Of a DNA stretch of 64,000 nucleotides, positions 34,614-44,236 are shown in pieces (positions within the stretch are counted from its first letter, which is position 1; each line of letters opens with the position of its first letter). The stretch comes from Bradyrhizobium sp. LLZ17 (GTDB lineage: Bacteria > Pseudomonadota > Alphaproteobacteria > Rhizobiales > Xanthobacteraceae), in NCBI RefSeq assembly GCF_041200145.1, contig NZ_CP165734.1, positions 434,001 to 498,000 of the forward strand. The letters are read 5' to 3'. Position numbers and translations under genes: made by a program. The notes beneath the pieces are model-generated. The model saw only the letters and a list, made by a program, of their open reading frames with translations, did no database searches and was not told the DNA's origin.

Positions 34614-36604
34614 GTGTCTTTTCCGACCATGAGTCCGCCGCTCGCCCGAGCCTTGGCCGAGCGCAACTACGACCGTCCGACCCCGTTCAGCTCGCCGTGC
34701 TCACGCAGGACGCCGCCGACCGCGACCTGCTGGTCTCGGCCCAAACCGGCTCCGGCAAGACCCTCGCTTACGGCCTGGCCATGGCCAAGGACCTGCTGGG
34801 CGAGGCGGAGCGATTTGAACGAGCGGGTGCACCGCTCGCCCTGATCGTCGCACCGACCCGCGAGCTCGCCTTGCAGGTTCATCGCGAACTTGCCTGGTTG
34901 TATGAGTATGCGAATGGGCGCGTCGTCTCCTGCGTCGGCGGCATGGATCCGCGGCGCGAGCAGCGGGAGCTCGCTGCGGGTGCTCACATCGTCGTCGGGA
35001 CCCCGGGGCGGTTGTGCGATCATTTGCGGCGCAGCCGTCTGGACATCTCGGAATTGAGGGTTGTCGTCCTCGACGAGGCCGATGAGATGCTCAATCTCGG
35101 TTTTCGCGAGGATATGGAGTTCATCCTCAAGACCACGCCGGAGACGCGCCGCACCTTGCTGTTCTCGGCGACGTTTCCTCGCGGCATCGTGGCGCTGGCA
35201 AAGCAGTATCAGCAACAGGCGTTTCGGATCGAGGTCGCGGGCGACGAAGGCGGTCACGCCGACATCGAGTACCGCGCAATCCGGGTCGCTCCCGGTGATG
35301 TCGAGCATGCTGTCGTCAACGTCCTGCGCTTCTTCGAGTCGCCGAGCGCGCTGGTGTTCTGCAACACGCGCGATGCGGTCAGGCATTTGCAGGCCGCCTT
35401 GCTGGAGCGCGGCTTCTCCGTCGTGGCGCTCTCCGGCGAACTGACGCAGAACGAACGCACCCAGGCGCTTCAGTCGTTGCGGGACGGGCGCTCACGCGTC
35501 TGCGTGGCGACCGACGTGGCGGCGCGCGGCATCGACCTGCCGAGCCTCGACCTCGTCATTCACGCGGACCTGCCCAATGACGCCGAAGTCATGCAGCATC
35601 GCTCGGGCCGCACCGGACGTGCGGGCCGAAAGGGTGTCAGCGTCCTGCTGGTGCCGCCCGTTCGTCGGCGGCGCGCGGAGGTGCTGCTGAATCTGTCCGG
35701 CATCGACGCGATCTGGGGAACGGCGCCCCAGGCCGATGAGATCCGCAAGCTCGACCACGACCGCATGCTGAAGGATGCTCTGTTCTCCGAGGAGACGACC
35801 GCCGAGGATCTGGTTCTCGCGCAGGCCTTGCTTGCTGAGCGCTCGGCCGAGGATATCGCGGCGGCGCTTGCGCGGCTTTATCGCGCGCGGCTTCCGTCGC
35901 CCGAAGACATTCTCGATCCCGGCGAGGCGCGTGGCCGCACCCGTGACGATCGTGGCCGCAACGATGTCCGCACGCCGCGCGACGATCGCACGCCGCGCGA
36001 CGATGCGCGTGGCTCGCGTGGCGATGATCGCCCTGCCGGTCCCCGATCGAAGCCGGGCAAATCCTCGCCGCGTCATGGCATGGAGTCCAGCGTCTGGTTC
36101 CGGGCCAACATCGGACGCAGAAAGAATGCGGAAGCTCGCTGGCTGTTGCCAATGATCTGCCGTCGTGGCGGCATCGACAAGGGCGACATCGGCGCCATCC
36201 GGATCATGGACACCACGACCGAGTTCGAAATCTCCGAGCGGGTCGCGGACTCCTTCGCTGCCAAGATCAAGCGGCCGGACAAGGAAGACAATATCCGCCT
36301 CGAGCCGATGACGGATGCGCCGCAAGCGCAGGCGCCTTCGGAGAAGCGGCCGCACACGCCCCGGCGCGAAGCCGGCGAGAGCGATGATCGTGCGCCTCGA
36401 AGCGATCATTCACGTGCCGCGACCGGACCGAAGCAGCATGGCAAGCCTTACGTGAAGCCTCACGGCAAGAGCGGCTCGAAATTCGGCGACGAGCCGGGTT
36501 TCGGAAAGAAAAACAAGCATCGGGACAAGCCCGGTCAAGCAACCGAGTGGTCTGCGAAAGCCTCATCTGGCAAGAAGGCAAAGAAGAAGCACCGCGGCGG
36601 CTGA
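34614..36604 (+). CDS. DEAD-box RNA helicase with DbpA-type RNA-binding domain (one frame break)
   Basis: The gene starts at GTG 34614 (SFPTMSPPLARALAERNYDR) and changes frame at about 34685, exactly in the Q motif: RPTP in the first frame, VQLAVLTQ in the next. One extra G after ACCCC would restore it. Remaining motifs: AQTGSGKT (I), APTRELA (Ia), VGTPGRL (Ib), DEAD (II), SAT (III), VFCNTR (IV), DVAARGID (V), HRSGRTGRAG (VI). A charged Arg/Asp-rich linker precedes a DbpA-like RNA-binding domain (WFRANIGRRKNAEARWLLPM), then a Lys/His-rich tail. Works on RNA structure, for example ribosome assembly or cold adaptation. The long open frame upstream to 34463 is not part of the gene. Confidence 0.85.
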
Positions 36605-36667
36605 TCGAGGCCGGTTCGAGGCTCTAAGTTCACGCCCGTGTGAATCGGCGCGACCGCGGACGGGCGG

Positions 36668-37192
36668 CTATCTGACGGGGCGTTGCGAACCGGCAAGATC
36701 GCGCAACATGTAAGCCGCACTTTCGCCGTAGCACGCGAGCTTTGCGCGCAGCTCCGCATCCGGCGTTACAGCGTGAAAGCCGAAATGTTCCCACAGCGGT
36801 CGCGTGCCGTAGACCGACACCAGCGCAAGCGTCGCGATGCCTGATGATCGCGCAAGTCCTTGGATCGTCGCGACGTAAGCGCGCGCGACGCCGCCGCCGC
36901 GGAAGTGGGGCAGCACGGCGACGTCGTGCACGTAGAGGCAGTCAGATTTGTCAGGCAATGTTTCCAGGAAGCCGTCGAGTGGCGGGATCTGATGCTGCAT
37001 CCACGGATGCGACAGCCCATAGCCGGCGATCTCATTCTTTGCGACGAGCACGCGGCAGCCATCCGGACAAAGCAGCATCTTCTCGGCGAGCACGTCGAGA
37101 CGCTCAGTGAGATCCGGATGCATCCGCGCCGCGATCGCGCCGATCGCGGGTAGGTCGGTGGCGTGCGCGCATCGCCAATGCGGTTTGCTCAT
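36668..37192 (-). CDS. GNAT family N-acetyltransferase
   Basis: About 174 residues from MSKPHWRC (ATG 37192); a start at 37222 is possible. Acetyl-CoA binding motif A: VLPHFRGGGVARAYV near residue 105, preceded by the V-shaped strand YVHDVAV. GNAT domain covers most of the protein. Substrate unknown. Convergent with the helicase gene. Confidence 0.85.
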   Translation of the reverse strand: MSKPHWRCAHATDLPAIGAIAARMHPDLTERLDVLAEKMLLCPDGCRVLVAKNEIAGYGLSHPWMQHQIPPLDGFLETLPDKSDCLYVHDVAVLPHFRGGGVARAYVATIQGLARSSGIATLALVSVYGTRPLWEHFGFHAVTPDAELRAKLACYGESAAYMLRDLAGSQRPVR

Positions 37193-37360
37193 GTCGGACC
37201 GTTGTTCTGTCGTCCATTCCATTTTATTCCGTTGCGAAGCTGCGCGCAGCCAAAAATATCTTTGCGGCCGTCTCAGGAATACGACGCGCGATGCGGCGTC
37301 CTACACATGCAAGTCAATTCGCAAGCCCATTTGCAAGCCCATTGCATGACAGGAGACACC

Positions 37361-37750
37361 ATGACGACATCCTCGATCCGCCTCGCGCTCACGCTCGTGG
37401 CGTCACTCGCGCTCACCTCGGCTGCATTCGCGGCGCCGCCGACCAAGACCGGCAAGACCGACAAGGGCAGCGTGCTCACCGACGCCAAGGGCATGTCGCT
37501 CTATACGTTCGACAAGGACATGGACGGCAAATCCGCTTGCAACGGCCCGTGTGCGACGAACTGGCCGGCGCTGAAAGCCGAGGCCAGCGACGCACCCGGC
37601 GAGGGCTACACCATCATCACCCGCGATGACGGCTCCAAGCAATGGGCCCTCAAGGGCAAGCCGCTCTACACCTTTGCCAAGGACACCAAGCCCGGCGACG
37701 TCACCGGCGATGGTTTTCTCAACGGCGCCTGGCATCTGGCGATGCCCTGA
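37361..37750 (+). CDS. exported protein with two PF03640-type repeats
   Basis: 129 residues from ATG 37361, preceded by AGGAGA. Signal peptide to about residue 24. The mature part has the secreted-repeat pattern GMSLYTFDKD..CNGPCATNWPAL and a second KPLYTFAKDTKPGDVTGDG. These periplasmic proteins (COG4315) have unknown function, sometimes in stress regulons. Two Cys in CNGPC. Confidence 0.88.
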   Translation: MTTSSIRLALTLVASLALTSAAFAAPPTKTGKTDKGSVLTDAKGMSLYTFDKDMDGKSACNGPCATNWPALKAEASDAPGEGYTIITRDDGSKQWALKGKPLYTFAKDTKPGDVTGDGFLNGAWHLAMP

Positions 37751-37916
37751 TTGAACGCGCTTCCTTCGCTGCCTGCGCGGCGAGGGCGGCCAGTGCAATC
37801 CGCCTGCGAGCTCGGCGAGCGCGCGGAGCGCTGCGACACGAGAAATCCGGCTGACTGCCTTGTATTCGGTGGTTTCGTAGCCATTTCGAGTTGGCAGCAG
37901 CCGGAAAGGCGTTTCG

Positions 37917-38723
37917 ATGAAGTTTCGTGTCGGATTCGAAATGCTCTACGATTTTCCGCAGCCAACGCCGATGATCATGGTGCTGGGCACGCATTTCACC
38001 CGCGCTTCGGATGTCATCAAGCCCGACTTTCTCACCTCGACGCCTGCCGTCGAGATCACACCCTATCGAGACGTGTTCGGCAATTGGTGTAGCCGCATGG
38101 TCGCGCCGGCCGGCCGTATGCGCCTTGCCGCTGACGGCGTCGTTCGCGACAGCGGTCTGCCGGACCCGGTATTTGCCTCGGCCATGCAGCACAGCATCGA
38201 AGAGCTGCCTGCCGATACTCTGGTCTATCTGCTCGGCAGCCGCTACTGCGAGACCGACCGGCTTTCGGAGATCGCCTGGAAGTTGTTCGAGAAGACGCCG
38301 CCGGGTTGGGCACGGGTGCAGGCGATCTGCGATTTCGTTCATCGCCACATCGTCTTCGGCTACGAGCATGCGCGCGCCACCAAGACGGCGTGGGAGGCGT
38401 ACCAGGAAGGCAAGGGCGTCTGCCGCGATTATGCGCATCTCGCCATTGCGTTCTGCCGCTGCATGAATATTCCCGCGCGCTATTGCACCGGCTATCTGAG
38501 CGATGTCGGCACACCGCAGCCATGGGCGGTGGGTGACTTTGCCGGCTGGTTCGAGGCCTTCATCGGCGGCCGCTGGCACACCTTCGATCCGCGCAACAAT
38601 GAGCCGCGGCAGGGACGGATCCTGATCGCGCAGGGACGCGACGCCTGCGACGTTCCGATCACGCAGACCTTCGGCCCGAACGAGCTGGTCAGCTTCAAGG
38701 TCTGGACCGACGAGATTGGGTAA
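37917..38723 (+). CDS. transglutaminase-like family protein
   Basis: 268 residues. N-terminal beta domain (residues 1-120) and a transglutaminase-core domain with catalytic Cys in GKGVCRDYAHLAIAF, His in WHTFDPRNN and Asp in the same segment. In bacteria such proteins are usually cytoplasmic or membrane-linked proteases or amidases; no signal peptide here. ATG 37917 directly follows a GGAAAGG. Stands alone. Confidence 0.9.
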   Translation: MKFRVGFEMLYDFPQPTPMIMVLGTHFTRASDVIKPDFLTSTPAVEITPYRDVFGNWCSRMVAPAGRMRLAADGVVRDSGLPDPVFASAMQHSIEELPADTLVYLLGSRYCETDRLSEIAWKLFEKTPPGWARVQAICDFVHRHIVFGYEHARATKTAWEAYQEGKGVCRDYAHLAIAFCRCMNIPARYCTGYLSDVGTPQPWAVGDFAGWFEAFIGGRWHTFDPRNNEPRQGRILIAQGRDACDVPITQTFGPNELVSFKVWTDEIG

Positions 38724-39206
38724 TGGCCGATCATTCCCCGCTCAGCAAGGTCGGCTCGGTCGAACGCCGAGGCGAGATTCCCAATCTGCTACGAGCGTCT
38801 CGTGGATGTGAGCTACGCAATGAAGCGGCTCGACGATCTCGAACTCACCGCCGCTGGCATCAGGCGCCAGGACGATAGGGTTCGCTACCTCGGCCCCCAC
38901 GCTTTGGAATTGCTTGGCAGCGCTGATCTTAAGTTGGTGCATGCAATGGCAGCAACTTCAAAGACGCGGAATGCTGCCTGCGCCGCTGCGTTGCATCAAT
39001 CGAACTAATTCGAATCGAGAGTCTGAAAGCGAACCGAAGCTTCCACTCTCGTCGGTCATAGTTGGCTCCGGCAGGGGGCGAGAGCTGCATATCCGCAGCA
39101 GCATCCCACCATCGTGAAAGTAGGAGCACTGGTGTCCCGGTGCAGCAAGCATCTGGACGCGTCGGGGAGTCTTCAATCCATCATCTAGTTTCGCTTGAAA
39201 GGATGA
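38724..39206. other. gene-poor stretch upstream of the phasin gene
   Basis: Several short frames overlap here. One on the minus strand (38742-38942) has coding-like codon use (ANPIVLAPDASGGEFEIVEP) but no start signal or family. The last 60 bp before 39207 should carry the phasin promoter. Nothing firm. Confidence 0.3.
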
Positions 39207-39698
39207 ATGCCCGTGAGTGATGCCAATGTGAACGCCGAAACGAACGCCGCTCCGCTGAACGGAACGGCCAGCACAAGTGAAAAGCTCCAATTTGACACGC
39301 CGTTTTTCGGCATCCACGCGATCTTCGGCGGTTTCGCCGAGCCGGCGATCACGCGAGCCAAGGCAAATTTCGAGCAGATGAAGGAGGCTTCCGAGGCGGT
39401 CACCGCAGGTCTCTGCGACGCTTGTTCGGCCAGTGCCAATCGTGCTGCCGAGTACGGCACCAAGGTCATCGAAATCTCCAACGTCAACACGAGCTCGGCG
39501 CTGCAATTCTTCTGCGAGCTTGCGAATGTGAAGTCGTTTGCCGATCTTGTGAATCTCTCCACCGCCCACACCCGCAAGACCATTGAAGCGTCTTCCGCCC
39601 AGAACCGGGAGCTTTGGCACCTGGCTCGGGAGGTCGCGACCGAGACGGCCGATCCGATCAAGAAGAGCTTCAACCGGGTTCTGCACAAGGCTGCTTGA
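39207..39698 (+). CDS. phasin family protein
   Basis: 163 residues. Largely helical, with the phasin signature region: FDTPFFGIHAIFGGFAEPAI, then AKANFEQMKEASEAVTAGL and the amphipathic helix SALQFFCELANVKSFADLVN. Phasins coat polyhydroxyalkanoate granules and control their size; short paralogues are common in Bradyrhizobium. No PHA synthase is in the window. GAAAGGATGAATG context: ATG 39207 has AAGG upstream. Confidence 0.9.
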   Translation: MPVSDANVNAETNAAPLNGTASTSEKLQFDTPFFGIHAIFGGFAEPAITRAKANFEQMKEASEAVTAGLCDACSASANRAAEYGTKVIEISNVNTSSALQFFCELANVKSFADLVNLSTAHTRKTIEASSAQNRELWHLAREVATETADPIKKSFNRVLHKAA

Positions 39699-39808
39699 AT
39701 CGAGGCTTCTGGCCGCGTGGATCGACTGGACGAGCGTCTCCGCAAGAAGAGACGCCGTCCAGTCGACGGCGGCCATCGCTGGGTGATGTCAAGCTGGAGG
39801 AAATCAGG

Positions 39809-40036
39809 ATGGGTATGGTGATGATCAAGTGCCCGGAAACGGGAAGCGTCATTCCGACGGGCATTGAGATGGATCGTGAAAGATTTCGATGCAGTCCAGT
39901 GTTCTTTTCGCGCACCTATTGCCGGATGTGCGCAGCGACGCACGAGTGGTTCGCCCGAGAGGCGTGGGTCTACGAGCCGGCCTTGGCATACGGGAAGTCC
40001 GGAGGCGGGCAGCCGTTCGGCGCCGGCGCGGCGTGA
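39809..40036 (+). CDS. small cysteine-containing protein, zinc-ribbon-like
   Basis: 75 residues from ATG 39809 (GGAGGAAATCAGG upstream). Four cysteines: one in IKCPETGS, one in RFRCSP and two in YCRMCAATHEW, a plausible zinc ribbon with the distant CxxC pair. The last 66 bp overlap the 3' end of the convergent Crp/Fnr gene. Similar conserved hypothetical proteins are frequent in Bradyrhizobium; role unknown. Confidence 0.6.
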   Translation: MGMVMIKCPETGSVIPTGIEMDRERFRCSPVFFSRTYCRMCAATHEWFAREAWVYEPALAYGKSGGGQPFGAGAA

Positions 40037-40758
40037 AGGAGCCTTACCGCATCCTGCGTAACGATCCGATCGATCCTGCGGCCCATCACCTTGTAGCACT
40101 CGCATGCGACGACCTCGAGCCGTCGCCTGTCGATCTCGAGTTGGCCGCGCCGACTGGATTTTATGGCCCTTGATGTTCGAAGCGCGCTCACGGCGTGCGT
40201 AACCGTGGTGCGCCGCACGCCCAGCAATTCCGATAACGTTTCTTGCGTCAAGGGCAGGATGTCACCGCCTGCCGTCCGATCGTGAATGTGAAGCAGCCAG
40301 CGGGCCAGGCGCGCTTCGACGGAGTGTAGTGCATTGCAGGCCGCGACGTGCTGGAATTGTGTCATCAGCGCTCTCGAGAGAAGCTGAACTGCTCTTGCGA
40401 TGGCGGGACTGCGTTCGAGCGCCGCGTGAAATCGTGTGGGCGAGATCTGCAGTGCGGTCCCGGCAACGCGGACAACCGCGGTCATGGGTGACCGGCCGGG
40501 ACCAAATGCTGACATAAGGCCGACGGCTGCGTCGTTGCCGATCACGCCGGTTGCGGCCGTCTGTCCGTTCGGCAATTCCATGATGAGGGCGACCGCGCCG
40601 CTGCACGGGAAGTAAAGGTGTTCGATCCGGTCGCCCGATTGAACGAGCACTACGTCGCGCTGGAGAGGTACTTTCCGCAAATGTGGCGCAAGCAAAGCGA
40701 AGTCGGCCGACGGTAACGCAGCTAACAAGCGATTACTAACTCTGGTCGCGTGCTCCAT
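39970..40758 (-). CDS. Crp/Fnr family transcriptional regulator
   Basis: 263 residues from ATG 40758 (MEHATRVSNRLLAALPSADF); the frame continues to 40950 but homology does not. N-terminal cyclic-nucleotide-binding-like fold (residues 25-135) without the cAMP-contact Arg/Glu pattern; C-terminal HTH with LTQETLSELLGVRRTTVTHA. No Fe-S cysteines at the N-terminus, so an FNR-type oxygen sensor is unlikely. Paralogous to the gene at 54042-54785. Confidence 0.87.
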   Translation of the reverse strand: MEHATRVSNRLLAALPSADFALLAPHLRKVPLQRDVVLVQSGDRIEHLYFPCSGAVALIMELPNGQTAATGVIGNDAAVGLMSAFGPGRSPMTAVVRVAGTALQISPTRFHAALERSPAIARAVQLLSRALMTQFQHVAACNALHSVEARLARWLLHIHDRTAGGDILPLTQETLSELLGVRRTTVTHAVSALRTSRAIKSSRRGQLEIDRRRLEVVACECYKVMGRRIDRIVTQDAVRLLHAAPAPNGCPPPDFPYAKAGS

Positions 40759-40965
40759 CACGGGAATGGTCCCTCGACGGAGGCCGGGCTGGCAAACGCA
40801 TTGTCTACAGCCGAGCCGCGTTGCCGTAGCGATAGTAGCAAGAAGGCGAACGCACCGTAGCAGGTAAGGTTCCAATGAAGGATCCATGCCCGCGCGCCGG
40901 CCCGCGTCTGAATAGGGATGAAGGGGGCCGTTTGCACACGCAGCGCGCACGCGGCGAGCGTTGCT

Positions 40966-41520
40966 CTACCTCAGCCCCTCATACACCATCAGCCCGCGTG
41001 CGATCTGCAATTTGCGGATGGCTCGCGGCAACAATTTCTCCGGCTGGTGCAGATAGCGCCAGGAGATGACGGTGAAGGGGCCCAGCGTCCCGCATTCGTC
41101 GTTGAACGGCGCGAGCACACCAGTGACGCTGAGAGGCGTGTGCGGCCGGGCGTTGAAGGGCAGCAGCAGCAGCTCGAGATGCGCCTTGCTGCCGTCCTCG
41201 CGCATGGCGCTGACGCCGGCGATGGCGCCGAGCGTCTCGTCGGCGACGATCGTGGTGATTTCCTCGATCTCGCCGCGGCTGGCTTCGGTGAACAGCGCCG
41301 CAAAGCTCCGGTCCTTGAGATCGCAGCCGGCGAGCGCACAGACGCGGGTGCCGGCGACCCGGAATGGAAAGCCAAGCTTCGGCTCGCAGGACAGCACGAA
41401 GATGTCGCCAAGCAGCTCGCGAACGGCGGCCGGATCGATATCGGATCTGTCAGGTGCCCGCGCAGCGCCGCGCTTGTTGTCCCAATACGCGAAGAACGCG
41501 CGGCTCGACGGATGTTTCAT
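40966..41520 (-). CDS. PAS_5-domain protein
   Basis: 184 residues from ATG 41520 (MKHPSSRAF); an extension to 41559 is less likely. Matches the alphaproteobacterial PAS_5 family (PF07310): AFFAYWDNKRGAARAPDRSD, then VAGTRVCALAGCDLKDRSF. A single PAS domain without output domain, presumably a small sensor or adaptor. Last chromosomal gene before the integrative element. Confidence 0.87.
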   Translation of the reverse strand: MKHPSSRAFFAYWDNKRGAARAPDRSDIDPAAVRELLGDIFVLSCEPKLGFPFRVAGTRVCALAGCDLKDRSFAALFTEASRGEIEEITTIVADETLGAIAGVSAMREDGSKAHLELLLLPFNARPHTPLSVTGVLAPFNDECGTLGPFTVISWRYLHQPEKLLPRAIRKLQIARGLMVYEGLR

Positions 41521-41854
41521 GACTGAACGCTTACCCCGGGGTCGCACCATCTGGGACAAAGCTGTCCCGCTTCAGTGCACCCAAGATCCCTTTGTTGTTG
41601 TGCAGGAGGGGATTTGCAGCGTCTATGCCGCGGCGGCGTTTTCGGCCCGACACCAGCACCTTTGCGTCGTTAACGTTAAATTTACCAAGCCGGACCCTAC
41701 AGGCTTTTAGGGCTAAAGCCACAAAGGGTATGTTGTTGATTTAACTAGTTTTATTGTCACTGAACGGTGTTAAAGTTGTCCCGTTAAAGCACCATTTGGC
41801 GGCCTAAAGGCGAGGATTGCCTTATTGGGACCGCCCCAGCCTGGGGAACGGGGC
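41521..41854. other. region upstream of the integrase, probable left end of the element
   Basis: 334 bp. The composition shifts to AT-richer sequence from about 41690. It holds one copy of a short repeat (CAAAGGGTATGTTGTTG) that recurs after the integrase gene. No tRNA gene, the usual attachment target, is visible next to the integrase. Confidence 0.4.
41722..41738. repeat. short direct repeat, left copy (att or arm-site candidate)
   Basis: CAAAGGGTATGTTGTTG. Nearly repeated at 43278-43295 as CAAAGGGTTATGTTGTTG (one extra T), in the same orientation. The two copies bracket the integrase gene. Confidence 0.5.
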
Positions 41855-43123
41855 ATGCCGATTACGAAGTTAACTCAAACCTTCGTTGACAAGTTACGCG
41901 CGCCGCATCCCAGCGGACTGCAGGTGGTCTATTTCGACACGCTCACGAAGGGCTTTGGTGTTCAGGTATCAGGCAAGACGACTGCAAAGGACTACATCGC
42001 GCAGCGTGACCTGCCCAACACGGTTAAGGGCGCAAGGAAGCAGACCCGCCGTGTCAACGTTGGACCGGCAGAGGCCTTGCTTCTAACAGTGGAGGTAGCG
42101 CGCGAGCGTGCCGAGGAGGCGCTGGACCAGATTCGGCGGGGCATCGATCCCAAGGCCAAGGCCGAGCCCGGCCCCCAAGCGACGATGTACACGCTTCGCG
42201 AAGCGAAAGAGAAGTATTTCGTTGCCAACAAGAAACTGAGTGCGGGGAGCAAGCGTGCCTACGGCCAGATAGATCGTCACCTCGCAGACTGGATGGACAA
42301 ACCACTGTCGTCGATCACCCCCGATGTGGTTGAGGAGCAGCATCAGAGGATAGCAGCCGCAATAGCTGCGAAGGGCGGTCGCTACGACGGCAAGACGACC
42401 GCCAACGCCACGATGGTGACGCTCCGCGTTCTGTGGCGTTGGGCCGCGAAGCGCGTTGCGCTGCCAGCATGCCCAGTAAGTCGAATGCAGGATGAGGACG
42501 CATGGTTTCCCGTGCAGCGTCGGACCAGCCGAGTGCCTGCCGATAAGAAACCCGCGTTCTACCAGGCGGTTTGCGGACTTGAAAACAGGACTTCGCGCGA
42601 CTTCTTGTTGCTGCTCATGTTCACGGGTTTTAGAAAAACTGAAGCATCGCGACTGAAGTGGAGCGACATTGATCTTCTCCAGCGCATCATGACGCTTCCC
42701 GCTCCAAACACGAAGACAAAAAAGTCCGTCGAAATACCAATGAGTGATTTCATTTACGACCTGCTGGTTTCGCGCCGTGCGCTCGGCGACAAGTCCGAGT
42801 ACGTCTTTCCTGGCCGCCGGGTGGGCAAGCCGATCCGCGATACGCAGCGGCCGTTTGCGAAGGTAAACGAGTCAGCTGGAGTGGCCGTCAGCGCCCACTC
42901 CTTGCGCCGGGGTTTTCTCAAAGTCGGAGCGTCCGCCCGAGTAAACATCGTGTGGCTGAAAGTGTTGTGCAATCACGCGCTTCCGGCCGATGTCACTGCC
43001 GAGCACTACTTGGCCCCCGACATTGAGGATCTTCGCGAGCCCGCCCAGCAGGTGTGCGACAAGATGCTGGCGCTGTGCAGTGTCCAGGCTGTCGTAGGAG
43101 GCAACGTCGCAAAGTTGCGCTAA
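41855..43123 (+). CDS. tyrosine recombinase (integrase) of an integrative element
   Basis: 422 residues from ATG 41855. An N-terminal DUF4102-like arm-binding domain (residues 1-100), a SAM-like core-binding domain (110-215) and a catalytic domain with Arg260 (TGFRKTEASRLKW), Lys near 290, H348-x-x-R351 (HSLRR), His374 and Tyr385 (EHYLAPD). All catalytic residues are present, so it may be active. It mediates site-specific integration and excision. A longer in-frame start at 41825 is not needed. Confidence 0.93.
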   Translation: MPITKLTQTFVDKLRAPHPSGLQVVYFDTLTKGFGVQVSGKTTAKDYIAQRDLPNTVKGARKQTRRVNVGPAEALLLTVEVARERAEEALDQIRRGIDPKAKAEPGPQATMYTLREAKEKYFVANKKLSAGSKRAYGQIDRHLADWMDKPLSSITPDVVEEQHQRIAAAIAAKGGRYDGKTTANATMVTLRVLWRWAAKRVALPACPVSRMQDEDAWFPVQRRTSRVPADKKPAFYQAVCGLENRTSRDFLLLLMFTGFRKTEASRLKWSDIDLLQRIMTLPAPNTKTKKSVEIPMSDFIYDLLVSRRALGDKSEYVFPGRRVGKPIRDTQRPFAKVNESAGVAVSAHSLRRGFLKVGASARVNIVWLKVLCNHALPADVTAEHYLAPDIEDLREPAQQVCDKMLALCSVQAVVGGNVAKLR

Positions 43124-43564
43124 GCCAGGGTAGCTTGTCGGCGATCGACTTGGTTCGGGGACGCCAGCGTTGCGCGCAAAAAGGTAGCCAATTGCTGCGC
43201 TGTGCGCGCGCCAAGCCACCCTGTCTCGGGCCAACACCTAAAGCAACGTTAGGTCAAGGGGTTACGTATACTTGCCCCAAAGGGTTATGTTGTTGTATAT
43301 TATTGGTACACAAGACTACCTTGCGGAATCGTTCGGCGAGACCGCCGCAAGCTGGTGCATCCCATAGGCACACCCTTGAATCGCCGCTGCCAGAGGATCC
43401 AACCTCTCGCGGGACGTCAATCGGCACACACTGCCGAGACGGGCTTTAGCACGGAGGCGCGTCACAGCGCATTTAATGCCGGGCCAAAGTGCAGGGGTTC
43501 TACCAGAGACGCGTTGGGAGAGCGCGTCGCTAGCGGGCTAAGGCTCGCAACGGTAGGACTATAG
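43124..43564. other. control region after the integrase gene
   Basis: 441 bp without a supported gene. It includes the second copy of the short direct repeat and an AT-rich promoter-like patch (TTGTTG, then TATATTATTGG, near 43290-43308) reading toward the HTH gene. Confidence 0.4.
43278..43295. repeat. short direct repeat, right copy
   Basis: CAAAGGGTTATGTTGTTG; see the copy at 41722. It lies immediately upstream of an AT-rich promoter-like stretch, so it could also be an integrase or regulator binding site. Confidence 0.5.
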
Positions 43565-43867
43565 ATGGCTTCAACAGATCAACGGGGCGAGACCAGCAAG
43601 CCGCTGGGCAAGCTGCTAATCGACCGGCGTGCGCATCGCCTTGTCAACGCAGATTTCCATCGAGAAGAAATCCTCACGACAAAAGAGCTCGCAGCGTGGC
43701 TGGGAGTCTCTGTGCAATTTCTCGAAATCGGGAGAACGCGCGGCTACGGGCCGGAGTTCAAGCGGCTTACGGACAAGATAATCCGCTACCGTGTGGGTGA
43801 CGTCATCGACTGGCTAAAGTCGCGGACGCACGCCTGTACTAGCGACTATCATAAGGGGGCGAGGTGA
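43565..43867 (+). CDS. AlpA/excisionase-like HTH DNA-binding protein
   Basis: 100 residues. A winged-helix MerR/AlpA-type domain occupies residues 34-88: ILTTKELAAWLGVSVQFLEI, then the wing with TDKIIRYRVGDVIDWLKSR. Such small proteins next to an integrase serve as excisionase or control prophage genes. ATG 43565; 6 bp before the next gene, same strand. Confidence 0.85.
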   Translation: MASTDQRGETSKPLGKLLIDRRAHRLVNADFHREEILTTKELAAWLGVSVQFLEIGRTRGYGPEFKRLTDKIIRYRVGDVIDWLKSRTHACTSDYHKGAR

Positions 43868-43873
43868 AGCCCC

Positions 43874-44236
43874 ATGAATCAGAAAAACGAGCACCCCGCC
43901 GCAGTGGCAACTGCGGGGGGGGCAAGGGGCATTGCAGTATTTTCTCAGAATACAAACATAGCCCAAACTGTTGCCTCCGCCAATAGCCCAAGTATCACCA
44001 GCATCCGACGCGGACCGGGCGGCTGGGCCGAGTGGGTTGTTTCGATTAAGGGTGATGTCTGCGCTGAAGTGCATGTGGTCTGCACCGACGTACCTGTGAG
44101 CGATCAGTGTCTGCGAACATCCAAAAGATTTTGTAACGTCCTCTGGTATCGGTTCGGCGTCAACTTCAACCCGATGCCGCAGTCCGCCTGGTCGGCCATT
44201 GTCGAGGCCGCGATTGCGAAAGGCGGTGCATCATGA
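43874..44236 (+). CDS. element protein of unknown function
   Basis: 120 residues. No recognised domain; contains two near Cys (DVCAEVHVVC) and ends WSAIVEAAIAKGG. Its stop codon overlaps the start of the primase-polymerase gene (ATGA), suggesting translational coupling and a role in the element's replication. Starts at ATG 43874 just after the HTH gene. Confidence 0.55.
   Translation: MNQKNEHPAAVATAGGARGIAVFSQNTNIAQTVASANSPSITSIRRGPGGWAEWVVSIKGDVCAEVHVVCTDVPVSDQCLRTSKRFCNVLWYRFGVNFNPMPQSAWSAIVEAAIAKGGAS

Noticed and set aside
34463..34684. N-terminal extension of the DEAD-box helicase in the downstream frame
   Set aside because: The codons before VQLAVL have no helicase homology, while the other frame gives the expected N-terminus and half of the Q motif. 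A frame break explains both.
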